A stretch of DNA of 60,637 nt from JBOGWP01 sp050693875 (lineage in GTDB: Bacteria; Actinomycetota; CADDZG01; JAHWKV01; JBOGWP01): NCBI GenBank assembly GCA_050693875.1, contig JBOGWP010000089.1:1-60637 (forward strand). Direction: 5' to 3'. Under the pieces are notes generated by a model, which was given only the letters and a program-made list of their open reading frames with translations, ran no database searches and was not told where the DNA came from. The translations under genes were made by a program, and so were the position numbers. This document shows, in pieces, positions 1 to 8,371 of this stretch (position 1 is its first letter; each line of letters opens with the position of its first letter).

Positions 1-122
1 CGGCGCGCCGCTTCCTCCGCTGTCGCCACCTCGCTCCCCCTCTCGAACGGCGTCGCGGGGAAGCGCCATCAAGTGTCGAGGATCACGCCCGGGTCCGGTG
101 CGGAGGCATTGCCGACTCGGGC

Positions 123-206
123 ATCGGAACGATGTCCTGCTGTCTACTGCAGGGTGGCAGCGGAACGATGTCCTGCTGTTTGGTACGGAACGATGTCCTG
201 CGGGTT
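123..206. repeat. three direct repeats resembling transposon-end repeats
   Basis: The 16-base word CGGAACGATGTCCTGC occurs three times within about 80 bases, beginning near 125, 161 and 188. The first two copies continue with TGT. Multiple short direct repeats are typical of the ends of some insertion sequences such as the IS21 family, so this may be the right end of an element lying outside the window. No transposase reading frame is visible beside it. The repeats are seen directly; the IS assignment is inference. Confidence 0.45.
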
Positions 207-224
207 GTCACCTAGGTACCGCCG

Positions 225-604
225 ATGGCTCGCTGGAAGCTGTACCTCTACGCTGGACTCGCCGTCCTGGCCACTGGCGTGTTCGCAACCTACGCGCTGG
301 CCGTCGCCCCAAAGGCCAGGACCTCCTACGAGCTTGCAGTTCTCGTGTTCGCGGCCTCAGCGGCCGGGATCGGATGGCTGGGGGTGGTCGTCGCCTGGCT
401 CACTTACCGGCTGGAGGCAGGCAAGGTCCCTCGACCGACGTCTCGATCATCGACGAAGGCAAGCTCGCCAAGCGCCTCACAACGTCGATCGACCTCTCCC
501 AGCCGCCCGAGGACTTCTCGGCTCGCATCGAGGCCGAGCGCCGAAGGCTTGAGGGAGCGATACCCTCGGCCGCCGACCCCGACAAGCCAAGGACGCAGGT
601 GTGA
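225..604 (+). pseudogene. small two-helix membrane protein, frameshifted
   Basis: The reading frame opens at ATG 225 and encodes two hydrophobic segments (residues about 6-28 and 38-60), so it would sit in the membrane with both ends on one side. Near 425 the coding signal moves to another frame that ends at TGA 602-604 with a charged tail containing SIIDEGKLAKRL and DFSARIEAERRRLEG. A one-base indel therefore splits the gene. Its stop overlaps the GTG that opens the next gene, which suggests an operon. The family is not recognised. Sequencing error instead of decay cannot be excluded. Confidence 0.45.
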
Positions 605-1253
605 GCGGCATCGGAGGGCTGTCGGGCGGACTGACCATCCCGCCGAACAAGGAGGACATCGATCGCTATCGAGGCAAGATCGACCACTACCTGCGGGACC
701 TCGAAGAGTAGCTGCGCGAGTCCGCCCTCTACGAGGCATTCTGGAACAGGTCCGTCCTCATCGTGCTTGCTTTCACGAACCACAAGGCCGGCGCGCCAGC
801 TGAGGGCGTCCATGCGGCGCTTCGAATCCGCGATGACGATGGCATCCGCGTGCCGGATCCCGACGACATCCCAGAGAAGCCCGAGGTCCCGCGGCTCCCA
901 AACCTCCGCGCGCACGATCGCTCTTCGGCGGACTCGACTTCCGGCTGCCCGACTACTCCTCCCTCCTGAACCACTCGCTCGGTGCGCTCGGCGACATCGA
1001 GCCTCGCCGGAAGGTTTCGGGTCCGACGATCGAGCACGAGAACTCCGTGACCGTGCGCTACGAGATCAACGAGATCTTGCACAACATGCACGAAGACACC
1101 CGTGACCAACCTGTCCTGATCTCCTTCGAACGAGAAGGAGTCTGGAGGATCGATTACGAGATTCACGCTCGCAATCTGCCGCGCCCCCATTCCGGGAGAC
1201 TCACGATCGAAGCGAGAGTCTCGCGCAACTCCCATAAGACGGATCAGTCATGA
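601..1253 (+). pseudogene. unrecognised soluble protein, stop plus frameshift
   Basis: A coding frame starts at GTG 601, overlapping the previous stop, and reads SGIGGLSGGLTIPPNKEDID. It meets an in-frame TAG at 709-711, continues in the same frame to about 925, then shifts to the frame that reads LFGGLDFRLPDYSSLL and ends at 1253. The final part has the alternating pattern of a beta-rich domain (RYEINEILHNM, VWRIDYEIHARN). The last bases form ATGA with the next start. Two lesions make it a likely pseudogene. No family is recognised. Confidence 0.45.
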
Positions 1254-1471
1254 GCGCCCACGAGCTAGTCTTCACTGATGGTTTCTCCGGCAACGTCATC
1301 GGACCGATTTCAACCGAGGACGCTGTGAAGCGCGGCGTCGCGTTCTGCTCGTCACGGCGTAGCGGCTTCATCGGTTACGACCTCGCCGGCCACGTGGCGA
1401 GAACAACCGGTCGCCTCGCCGACGTTGGACTTGGACGATCCTTCTCGCGGATGCCCTCGCGGGACAGGTAA
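1250..1471 (+). pseudogene. N-terminal part of the DUF6308-like gene, out of frame
   Basis: ATG 1250 overlaps the previous stop by four bases, as in an operon. The 73-codon frame begins MSAHELVFTDGFSGNVIG and loses coding character near 1430. Two other frames then carry LDLDDPS and ILLADALAGQVSVGDVD, the latter running into the next feature. The simplest reading is a single gene of about 250 codons (1250-2004) broken by one or two indels at 1425-1450. Alternatively the downstream part starts on its own at GTG 1474. Confidence 0.4.
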
Positions 1472-1473
1472 GC

Positions 1474-2004
1474 GTGGGTGACGTGGATGGGTTCGCCGCT
1501 CATGTGGGGCGGTTCTCGGACCTCCTCCGCGCAGTGCCCAACAGGGATCTTGCGACCATGGACGACGTCGAGCTGGCGCGTGTTAGTGAGTTCTGCGCGT
1601 TCGGTTTCCCGGGTGTCTGGGCTCCGAAGGCGACGAAGGTCGGGGCGCTCTTCCGGCCGAAGGCAATTCCGATTCTCGACGGTTACCTGGCACTTGCCTT
1701 CGGCTACGCGCGAGAAGGTTTCTCTGTTGGGGTTGCAGCGAGAAAGCATGCGATAGACCGGGTCGTGCGCGCGCTCGCCCTCGTGATCAAGGGCCAGAGC
1801 GTCACGCTCGGGGTCGTGCGTAGTCGTGTCGAGGCGCGGGTTCCTCCCGCCAGGTTTCTTTCAGATCTCCGGCTGACAGACATCATCATCTGGACGACTC
1901 AGGACGACCGAATGGAACGGGCGGGCAAGCCGCGGGACGCGTGGCTTCGAGCAAGCCCAGGCGAGCCGCCGACTCTCACGGAGATTCGATGGGTATCGGT
2001 CTGA
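1474..2004 (+). CDS. DUF6308-like protein
   Basis: This 176-residue frame is read from GTG 1474 but is probably the larger, C-terminal part of a gene that began at 1250. The segments GVWAPKATKVGALFRPKAIP and ILDGYLALAFG, and the late LSDLRLTDIIIW, resemble DUF6308-type proteins of actinobacteria, where a Lys/Arg-Pro-rich helix precedes an I-x-D turn and a final DxxxW. That family has no settled function. The last codons IRWVSV-stop are repeated, together with the start of the next gene, at 12778, so this gene and the PIN-like gene travel together. The family call is from memory and moderate. Confidence 0.5.
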   Translation: MGDVDGFAAHVGRFSDLLRAVPNRDLATMDDVELARVSEFCAFGFPGVWAPKATKVGALFRPKAIPILDGYLALAFGYAREGFSVGVAARKHAIDRVVRALALVIKGQSVTLGVVRSRVEARVPPARFLSDLRLTDIIIWTTQDDRMERAGKPRDAWLRASPGEPPTLTEIRWVSV

Positions 2005-2065
2005 CGACGAGGCCTCGTCACGCTGAGAAGCCTAGTGCCCGTTCGTTTGGCCTAGCTTCACGCTG

Positions 2066-3322
2066 ATGGGACCCATCATCATCTTCGACAAGTCTGCGCT
2101 TCAGGGACTGAGCCTGGATGAGGCCGTGTGGTTGGAGAAGTTCTTCCTCACCAACATCACTCCACTCTTCTATGTGGAGACCCTCGCAGATCTGGAGAAG
2201 CCGCCCCAGAAGGGCCGGTCGCCGGAGGACGTGATTTCCGATCTCGCATCGAAGACTCCCGTTCTCGGCGCCAATCCCAACGTCTTCCATCACACGTTGG
2301 TGGTTAACGATCTGCTCGGAAATCGGATCGACATGTCGAACAGGCCAGTCCTGGGTCGCGGAGAGACGAAGCGTTCCCCCGATGGCCGTGTCGGTGTCCA
2401 TTTCAAGGATTCTCCGGAACACGAGGCTCTGCGCCGGTGGAACCAGGGAGAGTTCAGCGAGATCGAGCGCCAGAGCGCCAGGGTGTGGCGCGCGTTGCTA
2501 TCGGGCGTCGATTTCGCCTACATGATCGACTGGGCGAAACGCCTTGTTCCGCCCGGGCGCAAGCTCGCGACGTTGCATGAGGCGAAGGAGTTCGCGGATT
2601 CCTTCGTCAACCAAGCGAGTAAGGAGGTGGTGAGCTTCGCGCAGCAGTTCCTGAACGTGCCCGAAGACGTCAGAGCAGCCGTGAGCGCGAGATACGCCGC
2701 GGATGGATGCCCGTCACTGTCGACCTTCGCGCCCTACGCCGCTTTCGTTCTCAAGGTCGATCTCGTCTTCTATCTGGGCACGGCCATTAGCCAGATCTCG
2801 TCCGAAAGGCCGAGCAACAAGATCGACGTTAACTACCTCTACTACCTCCCGTTCTGCATGGCCTTCACGTCAGCGGACAGGCTGCACGAACGCCTGGCCC
2901 CGATGTTCATGGAATCCGGACAGGTCTTTGTGAGAGCGGCCGATTTGAAGGCTAGCCTGAAGCAGCTAGACGGTCATTTCGCACGGTATCGAGAGGAGAT
3001 CGAGCGAGTCGGTCTCATCAGCTTTGCTCCCTATCCACCGCAAGAGATAGAGAACGAAGTCTCGCTGTTGTGGGATCGGTTTCTTCCCGCGTGGAGACAA
3101 CACGCTACGGATCGCGAGCGACCTCATGAGCCGGCCGACAGCGAGATGGCACGACGTATCGTTGAGATCAGCGAGAGCCCCGTACATGTGCCGGCACAGG
3201 AGACGGAGGGCGACCCTGACTTCGTTCTCTTCACGAAGCGCGTGCCGGTTCGGAAGGGCAGCTGGCGACTGATGCCTGAGGGCATTGAAGCCCAGACTGA
3301 GCGGAGAGTGCACGGGTCATGA
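2066..3322 (+). CDS. PIN-like putative nuclease, 418 residues
   Basis: The protein opens with IIIFDKSALQ, placing an acidic residue (D8) after a hydrophobic strand as in PIN/FEN-type nucleases. E38 follows in LFYVETLADL, and a late block has D254 (KIDVNYLYYLPF) and D271 (FTSADRLHERL), the spacing expected of the last two acidic positions of a PIN fold. The insert between about residues 45 and 240 is longer than in ordinary PIN domains. The stop overlaps the next start by four bases, so the two proteins are probably made together. A truncated second copy of the start lies at 12880. No antitoxin-like partner is beside it. The nuclease role is inferred from the acidic residue pattern alone. Confidence 0.6.
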   Translation: MGPIIIFDKSALQGLSLDEAVWLEKFFLTNITPLFYVETLADLEKPPQKGRSPEDVISDLASKTPVLGANPNVFHHTLVVNDLLGNRIDMSNRPVLGRGETKRSPDGRVGVHFKDSPEHEALRRWNQGEFSEIERQSARVWRALLSGVDFAYMIDWAKRLVPPGRKLATLHEAKEFADSFVNQASKEVVSFAQQFLNVPEDVRAAVSARYAADGCPSLSTFAPYAAFVLKVDLVFYLGTAISQISSERPSNKIDVNYLYYLPFCMAFTSADRLHERLAPMFMESGQVFVRAADLKASLKQLDGHFARYREEIERVGLISFAPYPPQEIENEVSLLWDRFLPAWRQHATDRERPHEPADSEMARRIVEISESPVHVPAQETEGDPDFVLFTKRVPVRKGSWRLMPEGIEAQTERRVHGS

Positions 3323-5418
3323 GTTTCGTGGGGACGGCCGCAGCGCGCGTCATCGTCAGACCGCGCAAGATCGGCTACCTCGTTCGGCAGGGCGGCTGGG
3401 CCGACTTCGACAAAGCCGTCGCTTATGCGAGCACAGAATGGGGTGGTCAAGGTCAGCCAATCATCCCTGTTCGGCGGCGATCGACCGTACCGGCACTGTG
3501 GCGCGCTCTGTTGGAGAACATTCGACCAGAGGTCCTAATCGACTACGCCGGAGTCGCCGATGAGTTGAAGGACTCGCTTTCCGCCTATGGAATCCAAGTT
3601 CTTCCTGAAACGCAACTTCCCCATTGGGAGCCTGGAGCTCACCTGCTGGCCGGTGTTCCCACCGGTGACGTGAGAGGCTCAACAATCGTTTGCGCTCAGC
3701 CGTCAGCCTCTCGCCTGAACCGGATCGCGGTGGGGATACGGCTCCCCGAACACGATGAGCTCTACCAGAAGCAGGGGTGCGGGCTCGCGAATCCCCGAGA
3801 TGCAGCTGAAGTCCTGCTCGCTCAGCTGACGGGTTCCAGCTTGCTTTCCTTGTCTCTTCGGAATTGCAGTTTCCAGACCATCACCGGACTCACGGGGGGT
3901 TTGCTGTTCCTGTTCCTGTTCGAGCGGATCCGCTTCGATGACGCGATCCAGTTCTGGAACATCCGCGCTTGTCTCCCGGCGCGCTCGGGCAATTACGCGC
4001 TTCTGGGGACCTTCGAAGCCTTCAACGATCAGCGCGTCATAGGCGGATTCGAGCACCTGGTTCTCGAGAAGATCAACACGCGCCCAGACATCCTGCTCAT
4101 CGGGGACGATGCTCGTCTGAAGTCCTTCACCCAAGCTATGAACTGGTCACAGGAAAGATCGAACCAGTTCACGACCTCCTTCACCACCCCGAAGGTTCCA
4201 CGGGACCTCAACGCCCAACGCCCAACATTCTGGCTCAACTGGATACCCTCCGACGTGGTCACGGCAGCGCGCGCCGAGGGCCGTCACTCGATCTTGGCGA
4301 TGACGATCTCGACACCGAGCACCGTGGTGCGCGTTCCTTCCCCGGTGCCCTTCAATACTGAGTTCGGCGGCTACGTTCGTTTCGAGATTCGGGATGTCGA
4401 GTGGTGGAGCTGGCCACAAAGTCCCGCCATCGCTCGGCTCATGCACGAAAACGCTGAACCCGCGGCGTCGGGATTCACGCTCTTGACGACACCCAACACC
4501 GAGTACCAGTTCGACGTACGCGTGCCGGACCCTACCGCTGCTCTGGATGCCCTGATATCGGAGAAAGGATACACGAGGGCTCTATCTGACAAGGGACAAT
4601 ACGCTGCCGGACTCGATGCCTTCATCGGCGACCGCGCCCGACTGGTGCCACTGGCCACGGAGGCCGCCGTCCGAATCGTCGAGGCGCTATGTGCGCCCAA
4701 TCGTAAACGCTTCGCTCAGAGAATCCGCTCCGAACTCGGCATCAAGGCCTCGCTCGAGAAGGTGGTCCAACGGCTACAGGAGGTTCCTTTCGCCGAGGAG
4801 ACCTGGCGGACCGTTGAACAACTCGTGTCACTGACGAGCTTCACGCGGGGTTCAGTCACACAAGCATTGCAGTCTCTCGTCGAACTAGGCGTGGCTCGAC
4901 GGGCGGTCTCGCATCGGTGCAACAGGTGCGGTCTTACCGAGCACGTACCTCTATCGCGCGTGTCCGATCCCCACACATGCATGGGCTGCGGCCTCGAACA
5001 GATCGCAGGAGGTCAGATCGAACCAGTATTCGGCTTCTCATTGAGCCCGCTCGCTGACCGCGCGTGGGATCAGGGAGCACTGCACCACCTCCTCGTACTT
5101 CATCGCTTCGAGCATGATCATCTAATCCGTATCGCGTATCCAGGTGTGAACATCGTGGCGTCGTCAAGCGAATCGTTCGAACTGGACGTCCTTGCGCTAA
5201 CGCCTTCCTCGGTCGTAGTCGGCGAGGTGAAGGCGCGGTCCAACGCGTTTACCAAGGACGAGGTCCGTGCACTGCGTAGGCACGCTCTGAAGCTGGGTTC
5301 AGATTTCGTTATTGTCGCGGCGTTCGACGACTGGAAGGACGAAGCCCGCAACAGAGTCGCCGGGCTTCTTGGCGGCCTGCAGCACGTCATCTGGGGCCGG
5401 CGCGACATCCTTTCGTAG
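3319..5418 (+). CDS. 699-residue protein with zinc ribbon and C-terminal PD-(D/E)XK domain
   Basis: The ATG lies in the ATGA overlap with the PIN-like gene. The N-terminus has a KIGYLVRQGGW strand and a WGGQGQPIIPV motif, a pattern I recall from uncharacterised bacterial proteins but cannot name. The middle is long and unrecognised. Residues about 500-530 look like a winged helix, followed by a zinc ribbon with C534xxC537 and C554xxC557. The C-terminus (about 590-699) has D623, twelve residues, then E636-V-K638, the signature of PD-(D/E)XK nucleases, followed by helix and VIVAAFDD. I infer a DNA- or RNA-targeting effector. The gene ends 75 bases before a repeated block and a tRNA-Pro half-repeat, so it is the last gene of its cassette. 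Confidence 0.65.
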   Translation: MSFVGTAAARVIVRPRKIGYLVRQGGWADFDKAVAYASTEWGGQGQPIIPVRRRSTVPALWRALLENIRPEVLIDYAGVADELKDSLSAYGIQVLPETQLPHWEPGAHLLAGVPTGDVRGSTIVCAQPSASRLNRIAVGIRLPEHDELYQKQGCGLANPRDAAEVLLAQLTGSSLLSLSLRNCSFQTITGLTGGLLFLFLFERIRFDDAIQFWNIRACLPARSGNYALLGTFEAFNDQRVIGGFEHLVLEKINTRPDILLIGDDARLKSFTQAMNWSQERSNQFTTSFTTPKVPRDLNAQRPTFWLNWIPSDVVTAARAEGRHSILAMTISTPSTVVRVPSPVPFNTEFGGYVRFEIRDVEWWSWPQSPAIARLMHENAEPAASGFTLLTTPNTEYQFDVRVPDPTAALDALISEKGYTRALSDKGQYAAGLDAFIGDRARLVPLATEAAVRIVEALCAPNRKRFAQRIRSELGIKASLEKVVQRLQEVPFAEETWRTVEQLVSLTSFTRGSVTQALQSLVELGVARRAVSHRCNRCGLTEHVPLSRVSDPHTCMGCGLEQIAGGQIEPVFGFSLSPLADRAWDQGALHHLLVLHRFEHDHLIRIAYPGVNIVASSSESFELDVLALTPSSVVVGEVKARSNAFTKDEVRALRRHALKLGSDFVIVAAFDDWKDEARNRVAGLLGGLQHVIWGRRDILS

Positions 5419-5492
5419 AAGCCGACACCAGGCAGCAAGCCTTGTGCGGGAGGGGGTTCCGGCTCGGCTCCTCGCCGGGCAGAGCAGAGTCA

Positions 5493-5652
5493 GACCGTGG
5501 AGCGGCCTCGGAAACGAGTCCCCATTTTCGTTCCCGTAAGAGGAGGAAAGAACGCGACGCCGTGCGATAGACTCGGATCGACGAGAAGTGCGAATTCGCA
5601 GGTCGCGGACCTTTCCGACCCGAAGTCGCTGGTAGGCGAATCGTAGCCGGGG
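5493..5652 (+). repeat. cassette-end block, copy A
   Basis: The block begins GACCGTGGAGCGGCCT and contains AAACGAGTCCCC, a TTTTCGT run and a later CGCAGGTCGC. A related, diverged block in the same order occurs at 10102-10263, again directly before a tRNA-Pro 3' half. It has no convincing reading frame. It could hold recombinase arm sites or a terminator for the cassette gene. The repeat is seen; the role is inferred. Confidence 0.6.
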
Positions 5653-5700
5653 ACGTTCGGGACGTGGAGGCCGGGGGTTCAAATCCCCCCTTCCCGACCA
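5653..5700 (+). repeat. 3' half of tRNA-Pro(CGG), attachment-site-like
   Basis: From the anticodon stem on, this matches a bacterial tRNA-Pro(CGG). The loop TTCGGGA carries anticodon CGG (5658-5660), the T stem GGGGG/CCCCC (573-5677 region, i.e. 5673-5677 with 5685-5689) pairs perfectly around TTCAAAT, the acceptor 3' strand is CTTCCCG, then discriminator A and an encoded CCA at 5698-5700. The 5' half is absent: upstream bases do not form a D arm or the CGGGAAG acceptor strand, and only three anticodon-stem pairs survive. This is the usual form of an attachment repeat left by integration into a tRNA 3' end. Confidence 0.8.
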
Positions 5701-5787
5701 AGGAAGTTGCAGGTCATCGTAGTGAGCTCGGACACTGCTTGAGCTGGGCTCGTTCGAATCGTCGCTGTCAGCACATGCTCTGAAGCG

Positions 5788-5827
5788 GGGCGAAGAGATC
5801 GGGAGTTCAAATCTCCCCGGCCCGACA
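5788..5827 (+). repeat. second tRNA-Pro-like 3' end
   Basis: The T stem GGGAG/CTCCC (5801-5805 with 5813-5817) flanks TTCAAAT, followed by CGGCCCG as acceptor 3' strand and discriminator A. The matching 5' strand would be CGGGCCG, as in another tRNA-Pro isoacceptor, but no such 5' half lies upstream. It is a tRNA 3' fragment distinct from the CGG one and probably another attachment remnant. The stretch 5701-5787 between the two fragments has no gene. Confidence 0.6.
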
Positions 5828-5851
5828 AGGGGACAGCCTCTGAGGGAGCGC

Positions 5852-6826
5852 ATGAGAGCAGTCGTCTACGACCGGTACGGGCCGCCGGAGGTCCTGCGCC
5901 TCGCAGACGTCGAGCGACCCGTCCCGAAGAAGGACGAAGTCCTCGTCAAGGTCCACGCCACGACGGTCAACCGGACGGACACCGGATTCCGCAGCGCCGA
6001 GTACTTCATAAGCCGTTTCATCACCGGGCTCGTCCGACCGAGGCGGAAGATCCTCGGCAGCGAGCTCGCCGGCGAGGTCGAGGCCGTCGGCGCAGCCGTC
6101 ACCGAGTTCGGGGTTGGCGACCGCGTGTTCGGGGTGAGCGTCAGAGGGGGCGCGCACGCCGAGTTCGTCTGCGTACGGCAGAGCGGTCCCCTGGCGCACA
6201 TGCCGACCGGCATGACCTTCGAGGAGGCTGCGGCGGTCTGCGACGGAGTGATCCTGGCACTGGCGTACCTGAAACGGCTGCAACTCTCGAGGGGGCGGAA
6301 GATCCTCGTCTACGGCGCCTCGGGTTCCATGGGCACCGCCGGGGTGCAGTTGGCCAAGTACTTCGGTGCCGACGTCACCGCTGTCTGCAACACCAAGAAC
6401 GTCGAACTCGTCAAATCGCTCGGTGCGGATGACGTCATCGATTACGAGCGAGAGGACTTCACGAAGAAGGGGGAGACGTACGACGTCATCTTCGACGCGG
6501 TCGGGAAGCTCACGTTCAAGCACTGCAAAGGCTCACTGAAGCCGGGTGGGAAGTACGCCGTCACCGACCTCGGCCTGCACTCGCAGAACCCGTTCCTGGC
6601 GCTCTGGACGTGGCCGTTCGCCGACAAGAAGGTGCTCTTCCCGATCCCTCGGTATACGAAGCAGGACGTCGTCTTCCTCAAGGGGCTCATCGAGGCCCGG
6701 AAGTACCGGGCGGTCATCGATCAGACCTACCAGCTGGAGGATGTTGTCGAGGCCACGCGCTACGTCGAGACGGGGCAGAAGACCGGGAACGTCGTCCTGA
6801 ACGTCAGCGCTGACCGTGCTCGATGA
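5852..6826 (+). CDS. zinc-independent MDR alcohol dehydrogenase / quinone oxidoreductase
   Basis: This 324-residue protein of the medium-chain dehydrogenase/reductase superfamily is expected to reduce quinones or enals with NAD(P)H in the cytosol. It starts MRAVVYDRYGPPEVL, has the GroES-like fold over residues 1-125 (ILGSELAGEVEAVG, GVGDRVFG), then a Rossmann motif YGASGSMGTAGVQLAKYFGA and the DYEREDF segment. The Cys/His/Glu ligands of the catalytic zinc are missing, as in the quinone reductase branch. It stands alone between tRNA fragments and decayed genes. The length is normal and the family call is secure; the substrate is unknown. Confidence 0.85.
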   Translation: MRAVVYDRYGPPEVLRLADVERPVPKKDEVLVKVHATTVNRTDTGFRSAEYFISRFITGLVRPRRKILGSELAGEVEAVGAAVTEFGVGDRVFGVSVRGGAHAEFVCVRQSGPLAHMPTGMTFEEAAAVCDGVILALAYLKRLQLSRGRKILVYGASGSMGTAGVQLAKYFGADVTAVCNTKNVELVKSLGADDVIDYEREDFTKKGETYDVIFDAVGKLTFKHCKGSLKPGGKYAVTDLGLHSQNPFLALWTWPFADKKVLFPIPRYTKQDVVFLKGLIEARKYRAVIDQTYQLEDVVEATRYVETGQKTGNVVLNVSADRAR

Positions 6827-6974
6827 TGGCGATCGTCCGCGATACATGCGGGGGCGGGGAATCCTCACGCCCCTCGGTCGCTCCCCGATCGACCGGGAAC
6901 ACGCCTCGTCCCGCTCCTGGCCCGAATGGAGCTGCCTGGCCGAGCGGAAGGCTCAAGTCGGCGAGCGACGCGTT

Positions 6975-7487
6975 CTAGCGGCCGGGTGAGATTTGCGTCC
7001 ATCCGTCGGGGTGGTTGACGCGTAGCGGCCACGACGCCCTGCCGCCAGCTCCGGCAGCGTAGGTCCCAGCCCAGCTCGCGTTTGGCCTTCGCGTTCGAGG
7101 CCCCGCGACTCGGTTCCCCAGCATGGCACCGGCTTCGCGAACAGCCGCGCGAGCCAGACCGGGAAGTGACGAGGCGGCTCGGCTCCGAGCGCGTTCGCGA
7201 GCACCGGCAGCCACTCGCGCACTGAGGCGGGCTCGTCGTCGACGATGTTGTAGATCGGGCCGTCGTGTTCGAGCGCGAGCACGGTCGCTGCGGCGGCGTC
7301 GTCGAGGTGGATGAATGAGGAGACGCCGCCGCGGTCGCCGAGGAACGGGAACTGCCGCTTGCGCACGGGCTCGAGCAGCCCGTCGTTGGGAGCACCGTAG
7401 AAGCTGCCGTAGCGAAGCGCGATTCCGCCGGCGTCCGTGACCGCCTGTCGAGATAGCTCATAGCCGCGGCGGTCTCGCGCATCGCCG
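6975..7487 (-). pseudogene. NAD-dependent epimerase/dehydratase, C-terminal remnant
   Basis: One frame reads IALRYGSFYGAPNDGLL, then SSFIHLDDAAAATVLALEH and YNIVDDEPASVREWLPVLA, the substrate-binding half of an extended short-chain dehydrogenase. Near 7115 the coding signal jumps frame to ASNAKAKRELGWDLRC, the usual C-terminus of this family, and another jump is seen near 7450. The N-terminal NAD-binding half, including GxxGxxG, is gone. The gene is cut at about 7490, where a transposase fragment begins. Confidence 0.65.
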
Positions 7488-7522
7488 GCACCGGGTGGGG
7501 TCGAGCGGATCGTCCTCGGTCT

Positions 7523-7640
7523 TAACCGTTGGGGTGGGTGTGAGTGCCGTAGTTGTCGACGATCAGGTGGACCTGCAGCCCCTTGGCGATGCTGCGGTCG
7601 ATGAGATGCAGGAACATCGTGAGCATCCATGCGCGCTTGA
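7523..7640 (-). mobile_element. IS630-type transposase fragment
   Basis: The frame FLHLIDRSIAKGLQVHLI followed by VDNYGTHTHP matches the region around the second catalytic Asp of IS630-family DDE transposases (the DNYxTH block). Neither the first Asp nor the final Glu is present. It is joined on one side to a hypothetical gene and on the other to the epimerase remnant, so it marks an old insertion and deletion. Confidence 0.55.
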
Positions 7641-7644
7641 GCTC

Positions 7645-8257
7645 GGCGAAAGCGTAGATACCGCGGCCGAGGCGTAGGCACGCGATCCGCGTTTCGTCTC
7701 CCGGGACCATGAGCTCGAGAACGAGCGCCGCGATCCAGCGACGAAGGTTCCCTGCTCCGTTCGGGTTAGCTTCCGCAATCCGGTTGACGGTGGACGCAAC
7801 CAGCTCGCGAAGCCCGTCGGCCAACAGGTCTGCCACGTCTTCCAGACATGGGGACGCTTCTGCGACGCGATTCGCGCCGCGGGAAGCGCAGCCTCCTCCT
7901 GGACGGGGAGTCCACCCACTCGGAGAGTTGCGAGAGCCGCCTGCTCCATACGATCGGATACGGCTCTTGCATGTCGTACCAGCACGTGAGGACGAACAGG
8001 GTCAACGCCTGCGGATCCTGTCTCTCGAAGATGAGCTTCCGGGTCCACTCGGCCGTTGTCGCGTGCCCCCATTCCAGACTCGCGTACGCCTTCTCGCCAT
8101 CGAAACGGAGGTCATCGAGCGCACGGATAGCTTCGATGAATCGAGGGTCGTCCGCGTTAAGCCCCGCTTGGACACGCGCGCGCAACTCGCCGGCGGCGCG
8201 AGCGATCGCTCGCTGTTCGTCCGGCGTCGGAAAGTTGCCCGAGCATGCGCGGCACAC
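7645..8257 (-). pseudogene. unrecognised protein with an N-terminal CxxC, frameshifted and truncated
   Basis: The frame starts MCRACSGNFPTPDEQ at 8257 and is helical and charged (RFIEAIRALDDLRFDGEKAY, TLFVLTCWYDMQ). Near 7905 it leaves frame. The later frame that reads DLLADGLRELVASTVNRIAE and VLELMVPGDETRIACLRLG looks like its continuation and runs into the transposase fragment at about 7645. The missing C-terminus suggests disruption by the insertion. No family is recognised. Confidence 0.4.
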
Positions 8258-8371
8258 GTTCCGTTCCTCGAATCCCCAATGACGGCCTAAGCTCTGCTCC
8301 GCCCACCTGCGCCGTCGAGACTAGCAGCCACCACCGACAACACTGCCCCGACCCTCCCTATAGTTGACGGG

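Noticed and set aside
400..915. 171-codon minus-strand frame
   Set aside because: The opposite strand has better protein-like sequence with operon-style overlaps; the minus frame shows no domain.
601..1253. Reading the TAG at 709 as a programmed recoding event
   Set aside because: A second lesion (frameshift near 925) follows in the same gene and no recoding signal is visible, so decay or error is simpler.
5299..5853. Minus-strand frame with GRFELP and GRGDLNPRP words
   Set aside because: These are well-known false proteins produced by translating the complement of tRNA 3' ends; they mark the tRNA fragments instead.
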